Positions 18,428 to 27,963 are shown, counted from the first letter of the stretch. The stretch is DNA of 64,000 nucleotides from Acidobacteriales bacterium 59-55 (GCA_001897435.1 MKSV01000008.1:124001-188000); one strand, 5' to 3'. Notes: a model not told the origin generated them from the letters alone. Numbers and translations: made by a program.

Positions 18428-19177
18428 CAGGGCTGTATAGATACTGACATGCTTCATACAAGTGCGGGTGCAAAGCGGATATTTTGAAGAAAAGGAAGGC
18501 TGAGGATATACGATCACCGGAATGCTCTTTCTGGGGGCACCGAGATCAACACAAAGACCGTGTCGGAGGTAATGGTGAATTCACTGAGCTGCTCGACTCT
18601 AAGTATCTGATTACAGTGAGGAGTTCATCCTCGTTCGGCTGATAGCTTCCAAAAGCCCCCCAACATTGGCGCGGGACTTACCCTCACCGTAGATCATTTG
18701 AAGGATCAGGCTTCGCTTCTCTGCAAAAGCAGCCCCTGCCTACACCTGCTTCAAGGACTACGCCGATCTGCTGTACACCAGCTTCCGCTTCCCCATCGCA
18801 CTCTTCTCTAAAGATTTATACAGGTGACTGATGGTCACGATAGTTCCGAAATAGTGGTGCTCATCAGTTTGATAGGACGAGCGTCCATCCAGGAGCAGTC
18901 ACATCTTCATATTTCCAATATCCCATCGTCGCTTGACAGTCGATATTTATTACTTATCGCGATTTCTTTAACGCGGTCGGAAGACTACCGTGGAAATTCC
19001 ATCGTCTACCGTCCTGCGATAGGTGTTCGCCGCAAAGTTCTGGCCACCCTGCTTGCTGCGTGGAATGCTTTAGTGCAGAAAGATCGTTCACGGCCGCATG
19101 ATTTCACCATTGGTGCGTCGACGGTTCGCCGAGGGGTCAAGATGCTCTATCACGAAACAATGTCAAGGAGATTCGCT
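18428..19177. other. 750-bp region without a supported gene
   Basis: No intact gene. A patch at about 18735-18815 reads AYTCFKDYADLLYTSF in one frame, with a codon use more like a real gene than its surroundings; it could be a remnant of a longer gene, perhaps a glycoside hydrolase, but it is too short to prove. The long frame starting at 18824 runs into the secreted protein gene, but its first ~118 codons look non-coding. Confidence 0.4.
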
Positions 19178-19555
19178 ATGAAGACAATTGGATGTGCCTG
19201 CTTGCTCATCGCAGCAATTCAACTTTCGGCGTTTGCCGCTAAGCTAAACGGAACAGATATCACTTTAACGACACCACTGCGTGTCGGATCTGTCGATCTT
19301 CCACCAGGAGACTACAGGCTGATATGGGAGGGGCCGGGCGCTGATGAACAAGTTACCTGGCTCGAGCACTACTCTAAAGTCGTTGCGACTAGTCGAGCCA
19401 CAGCAGTCGAAGCCCACAATGAGGCGACGATCGGTCGGCAAAGAAATCCATTTCAGATAGAATTGGTACAGCAGGGCAAGTATATGGTTTTAAAGGCAAT
19501 TCGACTGCCGAAGGTAGATTTGGTATTTTGTGAGGTTGAAACAAAAGGGCGATAG
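19178..19555 (+). CDS. small secreted protein, unknown function
   Basis: A 125-aa protein with a clear signal peptide (MKTIGCACLLIAAIQLSAFA, cleavage near residue 20-21) and a compact predicted beta-rich domain that includes VGSVDLPPGDYRLIWEGPG. The start is fixed by AAGGAG 7 nt upstream; the longer open frame from 18824 has no such site. PPGDYxLxW phrases occur in many acidobacterial secreted hypotheticals, so this is probably an exported beta-sandwich protein. It lies next to a broken LytTR gene. Function unknown. Confidence 0.75.
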   Translation: MKTIGCACLLIAAIQLSAFAAKLNGTDITLTTPLRVGSVDLPPGDYRLIWEGPGADEQVTWLEHYSKVVATSRATAVEAHNEATIGRQRNPFQIELVQQGKYMVLKAIRLPKVDLVFCEVETKGR

Positions 19556-19689
19556 AAACTCTGATTGGCCTATCAGGAGGGGATACATGCTTTGCTTGCC
19601 TAACACCAGCTTGTTAGGTGATACCACCCTTGCCTGGATTCTCGGGTCAATTCAAGCATCGCTTTGCGCGGCGAGAACTCGCGACATGC

Positions 19690-19846
19690 CACCGCGGCGC
19701 CGCTTTCTTCAATCGTCAATCTTGATCGTATCCAGGAAATCTACCGGGATGGGCAAGGCGAGGGTTCTGTGATCCTCGCAACAGAAGCGAGGCTCAAAAT
19801 GAGCAGAAGCGGACGTCAAAAGCTCATGGAATCAGGCAGAGCATAG
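19690..19846 (+). pseudogene. C-terminal relic of a LytTR response regulator
   Basis: The last ~45 codons read SSIVNLDRIQEIYRDGQGEG..., then LKMSRSGRQKLMESGRA and a stop, matching the C-terminus of the module 2 regulator (SSIVNLDHIREIYREGHGDG...). Just upstream the match shifts frame after CGCCGCTTTCTT, which aligns with the RFV codons, and about 9-10 nt appear deleted. No receiver domain remains. This is a decayed fourth copy of a LytTR regulator, not an independent gene. Confidence 0.75.
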
Positions 19847-20111
19847 AGTTGTAAAAAGTGTCGAGACTGTGGATGGGAACGATGATGCTGAGATCCATAG
19901 CAACGCTCAGATTCCTAAACAAGTTCAATGACTGGACACGCATTGCATACGCAAAACAGCGCTCTCGGAATCTGCCTGGCTCTACCCTGAACGAGGAACA
20001 TTGCCTCAATCGGGTGAATCCTATCGCAGGAGAACCGATAACAGGAAGTCTGGTCTCCCGTCTCCACCCGAAGTAATCCTGTCATGAAACGATCACTGCG
20101 TCTATCGTTGA

Positions 20112-20996
20112 ATGGATTCAGCGTCAACACTTGCGCATTCCGACGGACCATACATGGTTCGCATTGATAAACGAGATGGTGCCAAATTGTTATCGGACCA
20201 GTGTGACGGAATTCCTCAGCGACGGCCTGATCATTCCAATGGAGCCAGATATCCCATAATCAACAAGCTGATCGAACATGCATTAGCAGCCAGGCTCACG
20301 TCAACTCCACTTTGCGCAGATGCATGGATGTTGTCACGCCAGAGCTTAGCTTCCTGCCACGCGGGGCTCTCAACCTTACTGAACTCGGAAGAACGGGGTC
20401 GAGCGGATTCTTTCTTCGTCGAACAAGACAGGCGGGGATTTATTGTCGCAAGAGCTCTTCTCAGGATCCTAATCGCTGCGTACTGCTCTTGCGATCCGAA
20501 AGAAGTGGAGTTTCAATATGGGCCATATGGAAAGCCGAAACTTGTCACGCCATCGTATCGATCGCAAGACTTTGGATTCAACATGTCGCATTCTGCTGAT
20601 TCGGTGGTTATCGCGCTAGTCACTGATGCTGAAATTGGCGTTGATATAGAGGAGTTGAGCGCTGGCAGTAGTCAGTCAGAAGTCATCGCCGATTCGTGTT
20701 TGAATGGAGAGGAAGTGCTTCGAATCAAATATCTACCCGTAAGCACTAGGGCACGGACATTACTTCGCTATTGGACCCACAAGGAGGCCAGCCTCAAAGC
20801 GATCGGATGTGGCCTTTCTATGTCTCCTCAGAATCTGACTATAATGTTCAAGGATTCTGATCGCTCAGTGATCCTTCGAGCAGATCCCACCGGCAGACAG
20901 ACTCTTTTCGGGTATGACCTACCGTGCGGTGAAGACTACGTCGGCGCTATCGTTAGCCCTTATCCACTCCCGCAACCGCGATTTTTTCGACTCTAG
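20112..20996 (+). CDS. 4'-phosphopantetheinyl transferase (Sfp type)
   Basis: A 294-aa Sfp-superfamily enzyme that would transfer phosphopantetheine from CoA to the serine of carrier proteins in polyketide, peptide or fatty-acid synthesis. Visible motifs are YGKPKL, NMSHSADSVVIAL, the magnesium-binding GVDIEE and WTHKEASLKAIGCGLS, in the right order and spacing. The start is uncertain: ATG 20112 has no good ribosome binding site, ATG 20154 is an alternative, and the first ~70 residues are poorly conserved. No carrier-protein gene lies in the window, so its partner is elsewhere. Confidence 0.88.
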   Translation: MDSASTLAHSDGPYMVRIDKRDGAKLLSDQCDGIPQRRPDHSNGARYPIINKLIEHALAARLTSTPLCADAWMLSRQSLASCHAGLSTLLNSEERGRADSFFVEQDRRGFIVARALLRILIAAYCSCDPKEVEFQYGPYGKPKLVTPSYRSQDFGFNMSHSADSVVIALVTDAEIGVDIEELSAGSSQSEVIADSCLNGEEVLRIKYLPVSTRARTLLRYWTHKEASLKAIGCGLSMSPQNLTIMFKDSDRSVILRADPTGRQTLFGYDLPCGEDYVGAIVSPYPLPQPRFFRL

Positions 20997-21812
20997 TATC
21001 GGGGGCCACTGCGTTTCCTGCTTTCTCACCTGTGGTGTCCTCCCACTCTCGGCCGCTGCGTTCACAAGCGTAGCGGCCTTTCTTTATTCGCGCCAACACT
21101 CAAGTGTCAACGTGAGAGAAGAGCACTCCCGTTGAGACTCAAAAGCGAACCTTTCATTCATCTCAAGAACGTGGTTGTTTCTTGCTCAGACAGGTCATTC
21201 GTAGCAAAGTGCGGATTATGTTCGCTTTCTGTGGAATCGTTCAATCGGGAGAGGGGCAAAGCCATGAGTGAGGTATTAAGTCTTTTAACCGCGCTCCGTC
21301 GATAATCAGTAACTCTTAGTGCCTAAAATGAAATCGATATTCACAGTGGTCATTACAGTTTTGAAGCGTTCCATCTCGGCGCTTACAGAGCACACCTGTG
21401 CCAATAGGAAATGTCTCACATCGACATCCAAATTGGACATTTTATCTATCCAGACGAACGTTCAGTGGAGATTTAAGGGCCGATACCCGGTCAGTCCCCC
21501 GTTCGATCGGCAGTGTCGCCCGCCAAAGAAGTTTTTGCGAGCCCGACGTGTGAATGAGAAATATGCAAGGAAACTCCCATTTCGTACTACGAAAGCGTCG
21601 GCTTGCTTGTATCAAAACCCCGAACCGTCCCGACACGCATCATCTGTGGGGTAGGGAGAACTCACAGACGACACGAGGTTTGAAGCCCTCTACGCTGGTA
21701 AAGGATTCGTGAAAGAAAAGAAGCTATTCCTCGAAGGAATCAGCACCTTCGTTGCAAACTGATGGAACTTGCCCGCAGCCCTTGAGATCGTCTGATCGGG
21801 AGATTGCGGGAT
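20997..21812. other. 816-bp intergenic region upstream of receptor 2
   Basis: It contains the terminator at 21051-21085 and otherwise no supported gene; the 111-aa frame at 21319 has no ribosome binding site or family features. The long upstream stretch probably contains the promoter and control region of the receptor 2 operon. Confidence 0.45.
21051..21085 (+). terminator. rho-independent terminator after the phosphopantetheinyl transferase gene
   Basis: A 10-bp stem (GGCCGCTGCG / CGTAGCGGCC, one G-T wobble) with an 8-nt loop is followed by TTTCTTTATT. It sits 55 bp after the transferase stop codon on the same strand. Confidence 0.8.
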
Positions 21813-24578
21813 ATGAAGACAGGGCGATTCTGGCTGTCAATATGGCTTCTTGTTGCGGTGACTTCACTGGCGTCGGCTCAGGAGCGTTGCCCAAACGGAA
21901 TAAGAATAGACGGAACTATCACCGACCCGACCGGAGCCGTGATTACTCATGTGCAGGTGCGTGCGACTAAGGGAGAAACCACTACCACGAACACAGCAGG
22001 CCACTATGTGTTGCCGTGCGTTTCGGCAACCTCCACCACTGTCACGGCACACGCTGATGGCTTTTCGAGAGGCACGATCCTGGTGCGTGGTCGCCAAGGC
22101 GCGAACGTTCATGTGAACCTGCAACTGGCCGTCTCAGCGGTCCAGACGGATGTTCAGGTCAACGGGGATACAGGCATCGACGCTGATGCTGCCACAATCA
22201 CCCTGAGCACAAAGGGCGTACAAGGGCTTGTCGACGACCCGGATGATTTTTTGCGCGAACTTGAAGTGCTGGCTTCCGAAGCTGGCGGCGATCCAACTCA
22301 GGCGATGGTTATGGTAGATGGTTTCCAGAACCCAAGCGCTCTCCCGCCGAAGAACTCAATTGCTTCGATTCGCATCAATCCCGATCTCTTTTCAGCCAGA
22401 TATAGGTATCCGCCCTTTTTCGGAGGTGTCATCGAAATTACAACCAAGCCAGGAGCCGACGCTTTTCACGGTGCGGTCTTCTTCACGGACAGCGATGGCA
22501 TGTTCAATGCCACTGACCCGTTTTCCGTTATAGCGACGCCTGCCGGAAGACGGCGCTACGGCTTTGAACTGAGCGGGCCCATCATCTCAAGAAAAAGCGG
22601 CTTTGCACTGGCAGTCGAAAAGCGCGACATTGACGAATTTAATGTGGTGAATGCAGTCACGCTCGACGCAAACGGCGGATTGGGGCCGAATGGAAACGGC
22701 GTTCCGTACCAGAAGACGGTTTCCGCTCCACAGCGACTTTGGATTGCGTCGGCGCGTGGCGACTGGCAGGTGACTTCAAGTAATGTAGCCAGTCTTTCGT
22801 TCTCTGCGAATGTGAACAATGAGGGCAATCAGGGTGTCGGCGGTCTCACCCTCACTGATGCTGGGTATTCAAGTCTGGTCAGCGAATACGACCTGCGATT
22901 CCACAACACGCAGACCATCAACTCGAACATCCTGAACGAAACTCGCATCGGATATAGCTGGAGACGGACAGCACAGACACCAGGGGCGAACGATCCTTCC
23001 GTGCAGGTTTCCGGGTACTTCACAGGCGGCGGAGCAACCAGCCAAAACCTGAACGACCGGGAACGCGACCTCGAAGCGGACGACGAAATGACTGTGGTGC
23101 ATGGAAAGCACACAATCGCTTTCGGCGCCCAATCGTTCGGCATCTTCGTGCATGATTACGACCCAAACACGTTCAATGGTGCATACGTGTTTGGCGGCGG
23201 GAGCGCGCCTGTGCTCGATGCGAACAACAACCCAACCAGTCAGACAGAAACGATCAAACCGATCGAGCAATACTGGCGAGCTGTACATAATCTGTCCGGA
23301 GGGTCGCCGACGACCTATCAACTAACCACAGGAACGCCGCTGGTCCCACTGACGCAATGGCAGGTTAATCTTTATGTGCAGGACACCCTGAAGCTCACCC
23401 AGCACTGGAGCCTCGATACCGGGCTTCGCTATTCCTTACAGACCACACCGGGAAGCTTTGCCAACTACAACCCAAGATTGGGCCTTGCGTGGGCACCCGG
23501 CAAAAAGCAAACGTGGGTGTTTCACGCTCGTGCAGGACTCTTTAGTGACCCGGTTCCCCAAACTGACGCAACCGATGTTTATCGGCTGAATGGAATCCTC
23601 CAACGGCAGATCACCGTGTATTCACCAGGTTATAGCGATCCCTTAACCCCTGTTTCTGGTTCCGTTAAGGTGGCCACAACCAATCTGTTTTCGCCGAAGA
23701 TTGTTCAATCCAAAGTCTTTAATTGCTTTATCAACATAGACCATGAGTTCGCTCATCAATGGCATGCCAGCGGCAACTATTTTTGTGGAGGGGCCTATGG
23801 TCTCATCCGCACCGTGAACATCAACGCTCCGCTCGTCGTCAGCAGTGTCGGTATCGCTCCAGATCCCACGGCGGCTCTGCTTGCACCGCGACCGATTGCT
23901 CCTAACGAGAATCTGATTGAGTATCAAAATTCCGGCCACATATCCGGTAACGCCGCTTGGTTCACGGTTAGCCAGCACAGCTACAAGCGGTTTGGCCTGT
24001 CGGCAAGATATTTGTGGAGGAATATGAAATCTGACACTCTGAGCAATCCGGCCCCGCAATCGAGTTATTCAAAAAGGGGAGAATCCGGGCGGCATTATAA
24101 CTGGTCACAAAACAGCGTCACTCTTTCTGGAAATCTGATTCTTCCATACCAAATTGAAGCTACAACCCAATTTGATTTCTCCAATGGGATTCCCTATAAC
24201 GTCACCACCGGCACGGACAATAACGGCGATGGAACTTTCACGGATCGGCCTTCGTATGCGTCTGCTCTCGGCCCTGGTGTCTACAAGACGCCCTACGGCC
24301 TCATGACCACGAATACCGTCAACGGGAACGTACCAGCCGACGTTGGCACTATGCCGGGCGTGTTTCATCTCGACATAAATCTGAGCCGCGCTTTTGCATT
24401 GAACTCCAAGGACAAAAATCATCCTCGCACGCTGACATTCAACGCGCGCAGCGCCAATCTTCTGAACCACACGAATTTGACTGCAGTAAACACCATTCTG
24501 TCCTCGGGATCGCTCGGTCAGCCCGTTGCTGCTGAGGCGGCGCGGCGTGTTGAATTGGGTGTGCGGCTTGCATTCTGA
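21813..24578 (+). CDS. TonB-dependent-receptor-like outer-membrane protein with CarboxypepD_reg domain (module 2)
   Basis: A 921-aa paralogue of the module 1 receptor, with the same order of parts: signal peptide (MKTGRFWLSIWLLVAVTSLASA), CarboxypepD_reg domain (GTITDPTGAVITHVQ), plug-like region (MVDGFQNPSALPP) and a barrel ending ELGVRLAF. ATG 21813 is chosen over the TTG at 21804. Similarity to module 1 is high along the whole length, including long shared blocks in the plug (FFTDSDG) and barrel (SFSANVNNEGNQG). It is the first gene of a receptor-kinase-regulator operon: the kinase starts 47 bp downstream. Ligand unknown. Confidence 0.87.
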   Translation: MKTGRFWLSIWLLVAVTSLASAQERCPNGIRIDGTITDPTGAVITHVQVRATKGETTTTNTAGHYVLPCVSATSTTVTAHADGFSRGTILVRGRQGANVHVNLQLAVSAVQTDVQVNGDTGIDADAATITLSTKGVQGLVDDPDDFLRELEVLASEAGGDPTQAMVMVDGFQNPSALPPKNSIASIRINPDLFSARYRYPPFFGGVIEITTKPGADAFHGAVFFTDSDGMFNATDPFSVIATPAGRRRYGFELSGPIISRKSGFALAVEKRDIDEFNVVNAVTLDANGGLGPNGNGVPYQKTVSAPQRLWIASARGDWQVTSSNVASLSFSANVNNEGNQGVGGLTLTDAGYSSLVSEYDLRFHNTQTINSNILNETRIGYSWRRTAQTPGANDPSVQVSGYFTGGGATSQNLNDRERDLEADDEMTVVHGKHTIAFGAQSFGIFVHDYDPNTFNGAYVFGGGSAPVLDANNNPTSQTETIKPIEQYWRAVHNLSGGSPTTYQLTTGTPLVPLTQWQVNLYVQDTLKLTQHWSLDTGLRYSLQTTPGSFANYNPRLGLAWAPGKKQTWVFHARAGLFSDPVPQTDATDVYRLNGILQRQITVYSPGYSDPLTPVSGSVKVATTNLFSPKIVQSKVFNCFINIDHEFAHQWHASGNYFCGGAYGLIRTVNINAPLVVSSVGIAPDPTAALLAPRPIAPNENLIEYQNSGHISGNAAWFTVSQHSYKRFGLSARYLWRNMKSDTLSNPAPQSSYSKRGESGRHYNWSQNSVTLSGNLILPYQIEATTQFDFSNGIPYNVTTGTDNNGDGTFTDRPSYASALGPGVYKTPYGLMTTNTVNGNVPADVGTMPGVFHLDINLSRAFALNSKDKNHPRTLTFNARSANLLNHTNLTAVNTILSSGSLGQPVAAEAARRVELGVRLAF

Positions 24579-24625
24579 CGGCGATCTATGGGAATAAAAT
24601 TCTGTCAGGTTCAGAGGAGAGAGGC

Positions 24626-25729
24626 ATGAGTAGACCGAATTCAGATTCAAGGATTCTTCCGGTGAGACCGGCGGTCGGCTTGGCAGTCGCCTGCTTGATC
24701 GCTGGATTCCTTGCGCTCTGGACGGCACAAGAGTGCAATCGCAATCTTGAGCTTCACCGTTTGCAAGGTTCCTTCGCTCCTTCTCTGCTCTATGGCTGCG
24801 TGTACTGGATATGGTGGGTTGCCGTGACGTTGGTTCTCTGGACCCTCGCGGATCGATGGCCCGCCGTGTTCAAGCCTTCAGGACTGACAGTCATGGCTCA
24901 TCTTGGGGCCGCGTGTGTTCTTGCGATTCTGCATCTAGCTCTGCTTAAGCACACCCTCTGGCTCGGCTCGTGGTATTGGCCTGCGTGGGGTCGTCTGTTT
25001 CACACAGTTTGGGTGTGGACGCTGGAACGCTTCGGAGTGGAACTTGCCATCTATGGATTTATCGGCGGCGCGTGTGCGTTTTTCCACTCCCGCATGCAGG
25101 CACAGCAAAAGCTGGAGATAGAGCGTCAGCTTGCTCAGGCCCAACTCAAGGCACTGCAAATGCAGATAGAGCCTCACTTCCTCTTCAATACGCTGAACGC
25201 CTTAGCCAGTCTGGTGGCACAGGGGAGAAATCCAGAGGCATCGAAGACGCTGATTCATCTCAATACCATTCTGCGCACGACGCTCCAACGCCGTACTCCT
25301 GAAAAGGTGCCCTTTGTCGAGGAGTTGCGAGTCGTTGAGAGCTATCTCGCAATCCAACAGGTTCGCTTTGCACATCGCCTGAAAGTGAAAATCGAGGCAA
25401 GTCCCGAAGCGATGGAGAGTCTTGTGCCTTGCTTTCTTTTGCAGCCTATCGTCGAGAATGCGATTCAGCATGGCATAGAGCCGACGGAGGCTGGCGGCTC
25501 CATTGAAACTTGCGTCAAGCGAGTAGGCGATAGGCTCTGGATGCAGGTCTGCGATAGTGGGTCCGGCACGTCTGACTCATCCACGAAGGGACACGGGATC
25601 GGTATGCAGAACATCAGAGAACGCCTCGCGTATTTTTACCCCGACGCCTTCGAGTTCGACGCTGGTTCTCGTGAGACGGGCGGTTATCAAGTCACAATTG
25701 AGATTCCTTACGAACGGGCAACGGCATGA
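24626..25729 (+). CDS. LytS/YehU-type sensor histidine kinase (module 2)
   Basis: A 367-aa membrane kinase, the same length as the module 1 kinase and closely similar from end to end (FAPSLLYGCVYWIWW is shared). The N-terminal multi-helix membrane region is followed by IEPHFLFNTLNA with the phospho-acceptor at His184, N box PIVENAIQHGI and G box GHGIGMQNIRERLAYFYP. The ribosome binding site GAGGAGAG lies upstream. The stop overlaps the regulator start by ATGA. The main difference from module 1 is loss of a short QALVQKLD-type segment before the kinase core and small length changes that cancel out. Confidence 0.93.
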   Translation: MSRPNSDSRILPVRPAVGLAVACLIAGFLALWTAQECNRNLELHRLQGSFAPSLLYGCVYWIWWVAVTLVLWTLADRWPAVFKPSGLTVMAHLGAACVLAILHLALLKHTLWLGSWYWPAWGRLFHTVWVWTLERFGVELAIYGFIGGACAFFHSRMQAQQKLEIERQLAQAQLKALQMQIEPHFLFNTLNALASLVAQGRNPEASKTLIHLNTILRTTLQRRTPEKVPFVEELRVVESYLAIQQVRFAHRLKVKIEASPEAMESLVPCFLLQPIVENAIQHGIEPTEAGGSIETCVKRVGDRLWMQVCDSGSGTSDSSTKGHGIGMQNIRERLAYFYPDAFEFDAGSRETGGYQVTIEIPYERATA

Positions 25730-26499
25730 GCCTTCGCACAGTAGTCGTGGATGATGAGCCACTGGCGCGGCAGTTTCTTACTCTCTTGCTGGCTGATTAT
25801 GACGATGTGCAGATTGTTGCGGAGTGCGAGAGCGGTCGAGAGGCCATCTCCTACCTGAAGTCGGAACCAGCCGACTTGTTATTTCTCGATGTCCAAATGC
25901 CCAAGATCGACGGTTTCGGTGTGATTGAACAGGTGGGGTTACAGCATCTTCCGCCCACCGTTTTTGTGACCGCATATCACGAACACGCAGTCCGAGCATT
26001 CGACGTTCACGCCGTTGACTATCTGACAAAACCGGTCGATCCGGAGAGGCTTGCAGCCGCGCTGGAGCATGTTCGCAAGAAGATCGCATCAGAGACCGCC
26101 CTACTCACGCAGGAACAGTTCTCAGCCGTGTTAAATGGGCTGCGTGCCCCAAGCACAGAATCAAATTCCTACGCGTCGCGCTTTCTTGTGAAAGATGGAG
26201 AAAAGGAAATACTCCTTCCCGTAGAAAAGATCGAATGGATCGAAGCAGCGAGTTATTACTGCTGTCTCCATACGAATGGACACAGGTACATGCTGCGCGA
26301 AACCATCACTGAGCTGACCAATAAGCTCGACCCGCAACGCTTTGTGCGCATTCATCGGTCTTCGATTGTCAACCTGGACCATATACGCGAAATCTATCGG
26401 GAAGGACACGGAGATGGTTCCATTGTGCTCATCAACGGCCAGAAGCTTAGGATGAGCAAAGTTGGCCGCCAGAAGGTGATTGACCTCGGAAAGGCGTGA
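25726..26499 (+). CDS. LytTR-family response regulator (module 2)
   Basis: A 257-aa regulator. The receiver has D9-D10 and phosphoacceptor D55 (LLFLDVQMPKIDG), with the conserved T in VFVTAY and K in LTKPV. The LytTR DNA-binding domain follows (about 150-250; MLRETITELTNKLDPQRF, then VRIHRSSIVNLDHI). It overlaps the kinase stop by 4 bp and ends the receptor-kinase-regulator operon. The relic at 19.7 kb aligns to its last ~50 residues. Confidence 0.94.
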   Translation: MSLRTVVVDDEPLARQFLTLLLADYDDVQIVAECESGREAISYLKSEPADLLFLDVQMPKIDGFGVIEQVGLQHLPPTVFVTAYHEHAVRAFDVHAVDYLTKPVDPERLAAALEHVRKKIASETALLTQEQFSAVLNGLRAPSTESNSYASRFLVKDGEKEILLPVEKIEWIEAASYYCCLHTNGHRYMLRETITELTNKLDPQRFVRIHRSSIVNLDHIREIYREGHGDGSIVLINGQKLRMSKVGRQKVIDLGKA

Positions 26500-26599
26500 A
26501 TGAACGAGATCAGGACTTCTTGATGAAAGGGTGTTCCGAAGCTGCGTAGGATAGTACGGCTGCCAGACTCAAAGACACTTTCTCGTGCCGTGGTTATTG

Positions 26600-26803
26600 T
26601 CAGGTGGTTGAAGTCGCAGATTCGCTTTCTTTGATTTCGCGGATCTCGATATTCAACGGTCCCTCCTTACCGCATCTAGGGCAGATAAAGAATCCTGTCG
26701 TATGCACTCGGCCCGCTCCTTCTTTTCGCCGAAAAGGGCTGTCGCAATGCTGACAAACGTGGATGTGGAGCAACGGGGGTACTCCATTCGTTTCGTGTTC
26801 CAC
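26600..26803 (-). CDS. small zinc-ribbon protein
   Basis: A 67-aa protein with two cysteine pairs, CQHC and CPRC, 22 residues apart, typical of a four-cysteine zinc ribbon, and a strand-rich GPLNIEIREI tail. The start is taken as GTG 26803 because GGAAGGAGAC lies 6 nt upstream; an in-frame GTG at 26839 has no such site. It lies downstream of, and on the same strand as, another small CxxC frame. The function is unknown; a metal-bound nucleic-acid or protein interaction role is a guess. Confidence 0.6.
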   Translation of the reverse strand: MEHETNGVPPLLHIHVCQHCDSPFRRKEGAGRVHTTGFFICPRCGKEGPLNIEIREIKESESATSTT

Positions 26804-26847
26804 TGCTTTGTCTCCTTCCGTGTACGCAAAAGAGCCCACGGAGGCTC

Positions 26848-26988
26848 CTATAGGTGTCCAATCGTTCCCTTAGCTCGGGCACCCGTCGTTATCACTCGTG
26901 GAGCAATATCATCAATTCGCACAATATGCCCGCATTTGCGGCATTGATGAGCATGTTCCCAACGCGCCTGTATCGCACGTTTCATCAT
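26848..26988 (-). CDS. possible small CxxC protein, maybe truncated
   Basis: A 46-aa frame (starts MMKRAIQARWEHAHQ) with one knuckle, CRKCGH, and then IDDIAPRVITTG. The TTG phrase also precedes the second Cys pair in the next gene (VHTTGFFICPRCG). Directly after TTG another frame reads TGC CCG AGC TAA, which looks like the start of a lost CPxCG knuckle. I suspect this is an older copy of the zinc-ribbon gene truncated by a frameshift, or a short real protein. The ribosome binding site is weak. Confidence 0.4.
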   Translation of the reverse strand: MMKRAIQARWEHAHQCRKCGHIVRIDDIAPRVITTGARAKGTIGHL

Positions 26989-27358
26989 GCAGCCACGCTT
27001 AGGTTTCGGAGTATCGTTCTCTTTCGGTATTTAGAAAGTGAAATGAGGTAAAGTGGGCGTTTTCACATTAGACATCCTGTTGAACCTGAAGGGGGGCTGC
27101 AATCAGTTGCCAGACATCCGTGTGCTTTGATCGTTGGATTTATCGAACGCATATGCACTAATCCTGAATCAAACACGGAATGTTCGTTGGAGCGACCCTC
27201 TCTTGTGGCGCGCCACTTCCCATACGATTCCGACAGCAATGCGGAGTCGAGTCGAGACACGTCCTTCGACCGCCACCATTGGGACCCAATTCTTTGTTAC
27301 CCTCAATGAGGGCCGTGACAGTGTTTGCGGTCTGTACGCTCGACTCTCGATACTTCCT

Positions 27359-27377
27359 AGTCACCGTTTAGTCACCG
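27359..27377 (+). repeat. paired short direct repeat upstream of tRNA-Val fragment 1
   Basis: TAGTCACCG occurs twice with a 1-nt gap, 115 bp before the tRNA fragment, followed by an AACCACCCGAAA-like stretch. The same layout (short repeats, then an ACC-rich stretch, then a tRNA fragment) recurs at 59.8 and 60.2 kb. Possible integrase arm-type sites; inference. Confidence 0.45.
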
Positions 27378-27491
27378 GAACCACCCGAAATTGACGATAT
27401 TCAATGGAAGGAATGGATTCTGGAGAAAGCGTAGAAAGTCCCACCGGCCTTTTGGAATCAGTGATTTGGCATAAAGGCTTGAAAACAGCGC

Positions 27492-27535
27492 AGGCGCGTA
27501 GCTCAGTTGGTTAGAGCGCTACCTTGACACGGTAG
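27492..27535 (+). pseudogene. 5' half of tRNA-Val(GAC), truncated after the anticodon arm
   Basis: The segment carries an acceptor 5' strand, a D-arm (TAGCTCAGTTGGTTAGAGC) and a complete anticodon arm CTACC-TTGACAC-GGTAG with anticodon GAC. The sequence then diverges at once: no variable loop, T-arm or acceptor 3' strand follows. It cannot make a functional tRNA. Identical over most of its length to a second fragment at 59967. Confidence 0.8.
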
Positions 27536-27963
27536 GACATACCGAAATATGAGATTCCGGTACGTTGTTCTCCATTGAGTCGAAACCTAGGAAGCCGAAG
27601 TTGCGAAACAAGGCTAGCCAGGAGACTTTAGGGGATATCGAGATCGACGGATAATTCCTTATCGAACGGACTTGACGAAGAGTATTTTCGATGCCCGGTC
27701 GAGCTTGAAAGAGACAGGAACCCAAGTTCAACTCTTCAAAACTGACCCCGTCAATACTTCCATTTTCTGGCACATCGCTCAACCGTTCTCCAGCATAGCC
27801 ATTGATCAGCATAGCGCCATTCATGATAACGGCTTCTTGACTCAGCACGACCATTTGGTGGTTGGGGGGCTTTAGATTCGGTTGTGAGCCGCGGCGAGTT
27901 GGAATCCTGGGAAACATCGCAATCGCGAGGATGGCTGCCAGCATGATTAAATGCGCGGTTCAT

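Larger units (their letters stand above)
26989..27963. other. 975-bp gene-poor region with tRNA fragment
   Basis: This separates module 2 from the ADOP block. It holds the paired TAGTCACCG repeats (27359-27377) and the truncated tRNA-Val (27492-27535). A 141-aa minus-strand frame (27519-27944) overlaps the tRNA fragment, has no recognised motif and is not called. Several short frames on the plus strand look random. Confidence 0.45.

Noticed and set aside
18735..18815. Possible glycoside hydrolase remnant (AYTCFKDYADLLYTSF)
   Set aside because: Only about 25 codons look protein-like; not enough to name a family.
18824..19177. N-terminal extension of the small secreted protein
   Set aside because: It would put the signal peptide in mid-protein; a strong ribosome binding site precedes the internal ATG at 19178.
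27492..27535. Functional tRNA-Val
   Set aside because: No T-arm, variable loop or acceptor 3' strand; cannot fold as a full tRNA.
27519..27944. 141-aa minus-strand frame after the last ADOP gene
   Set aside because: It overlaps the tRNA-Val fragment, has no recognised domain, and its codon pattern is unlike the neighbouring permease.
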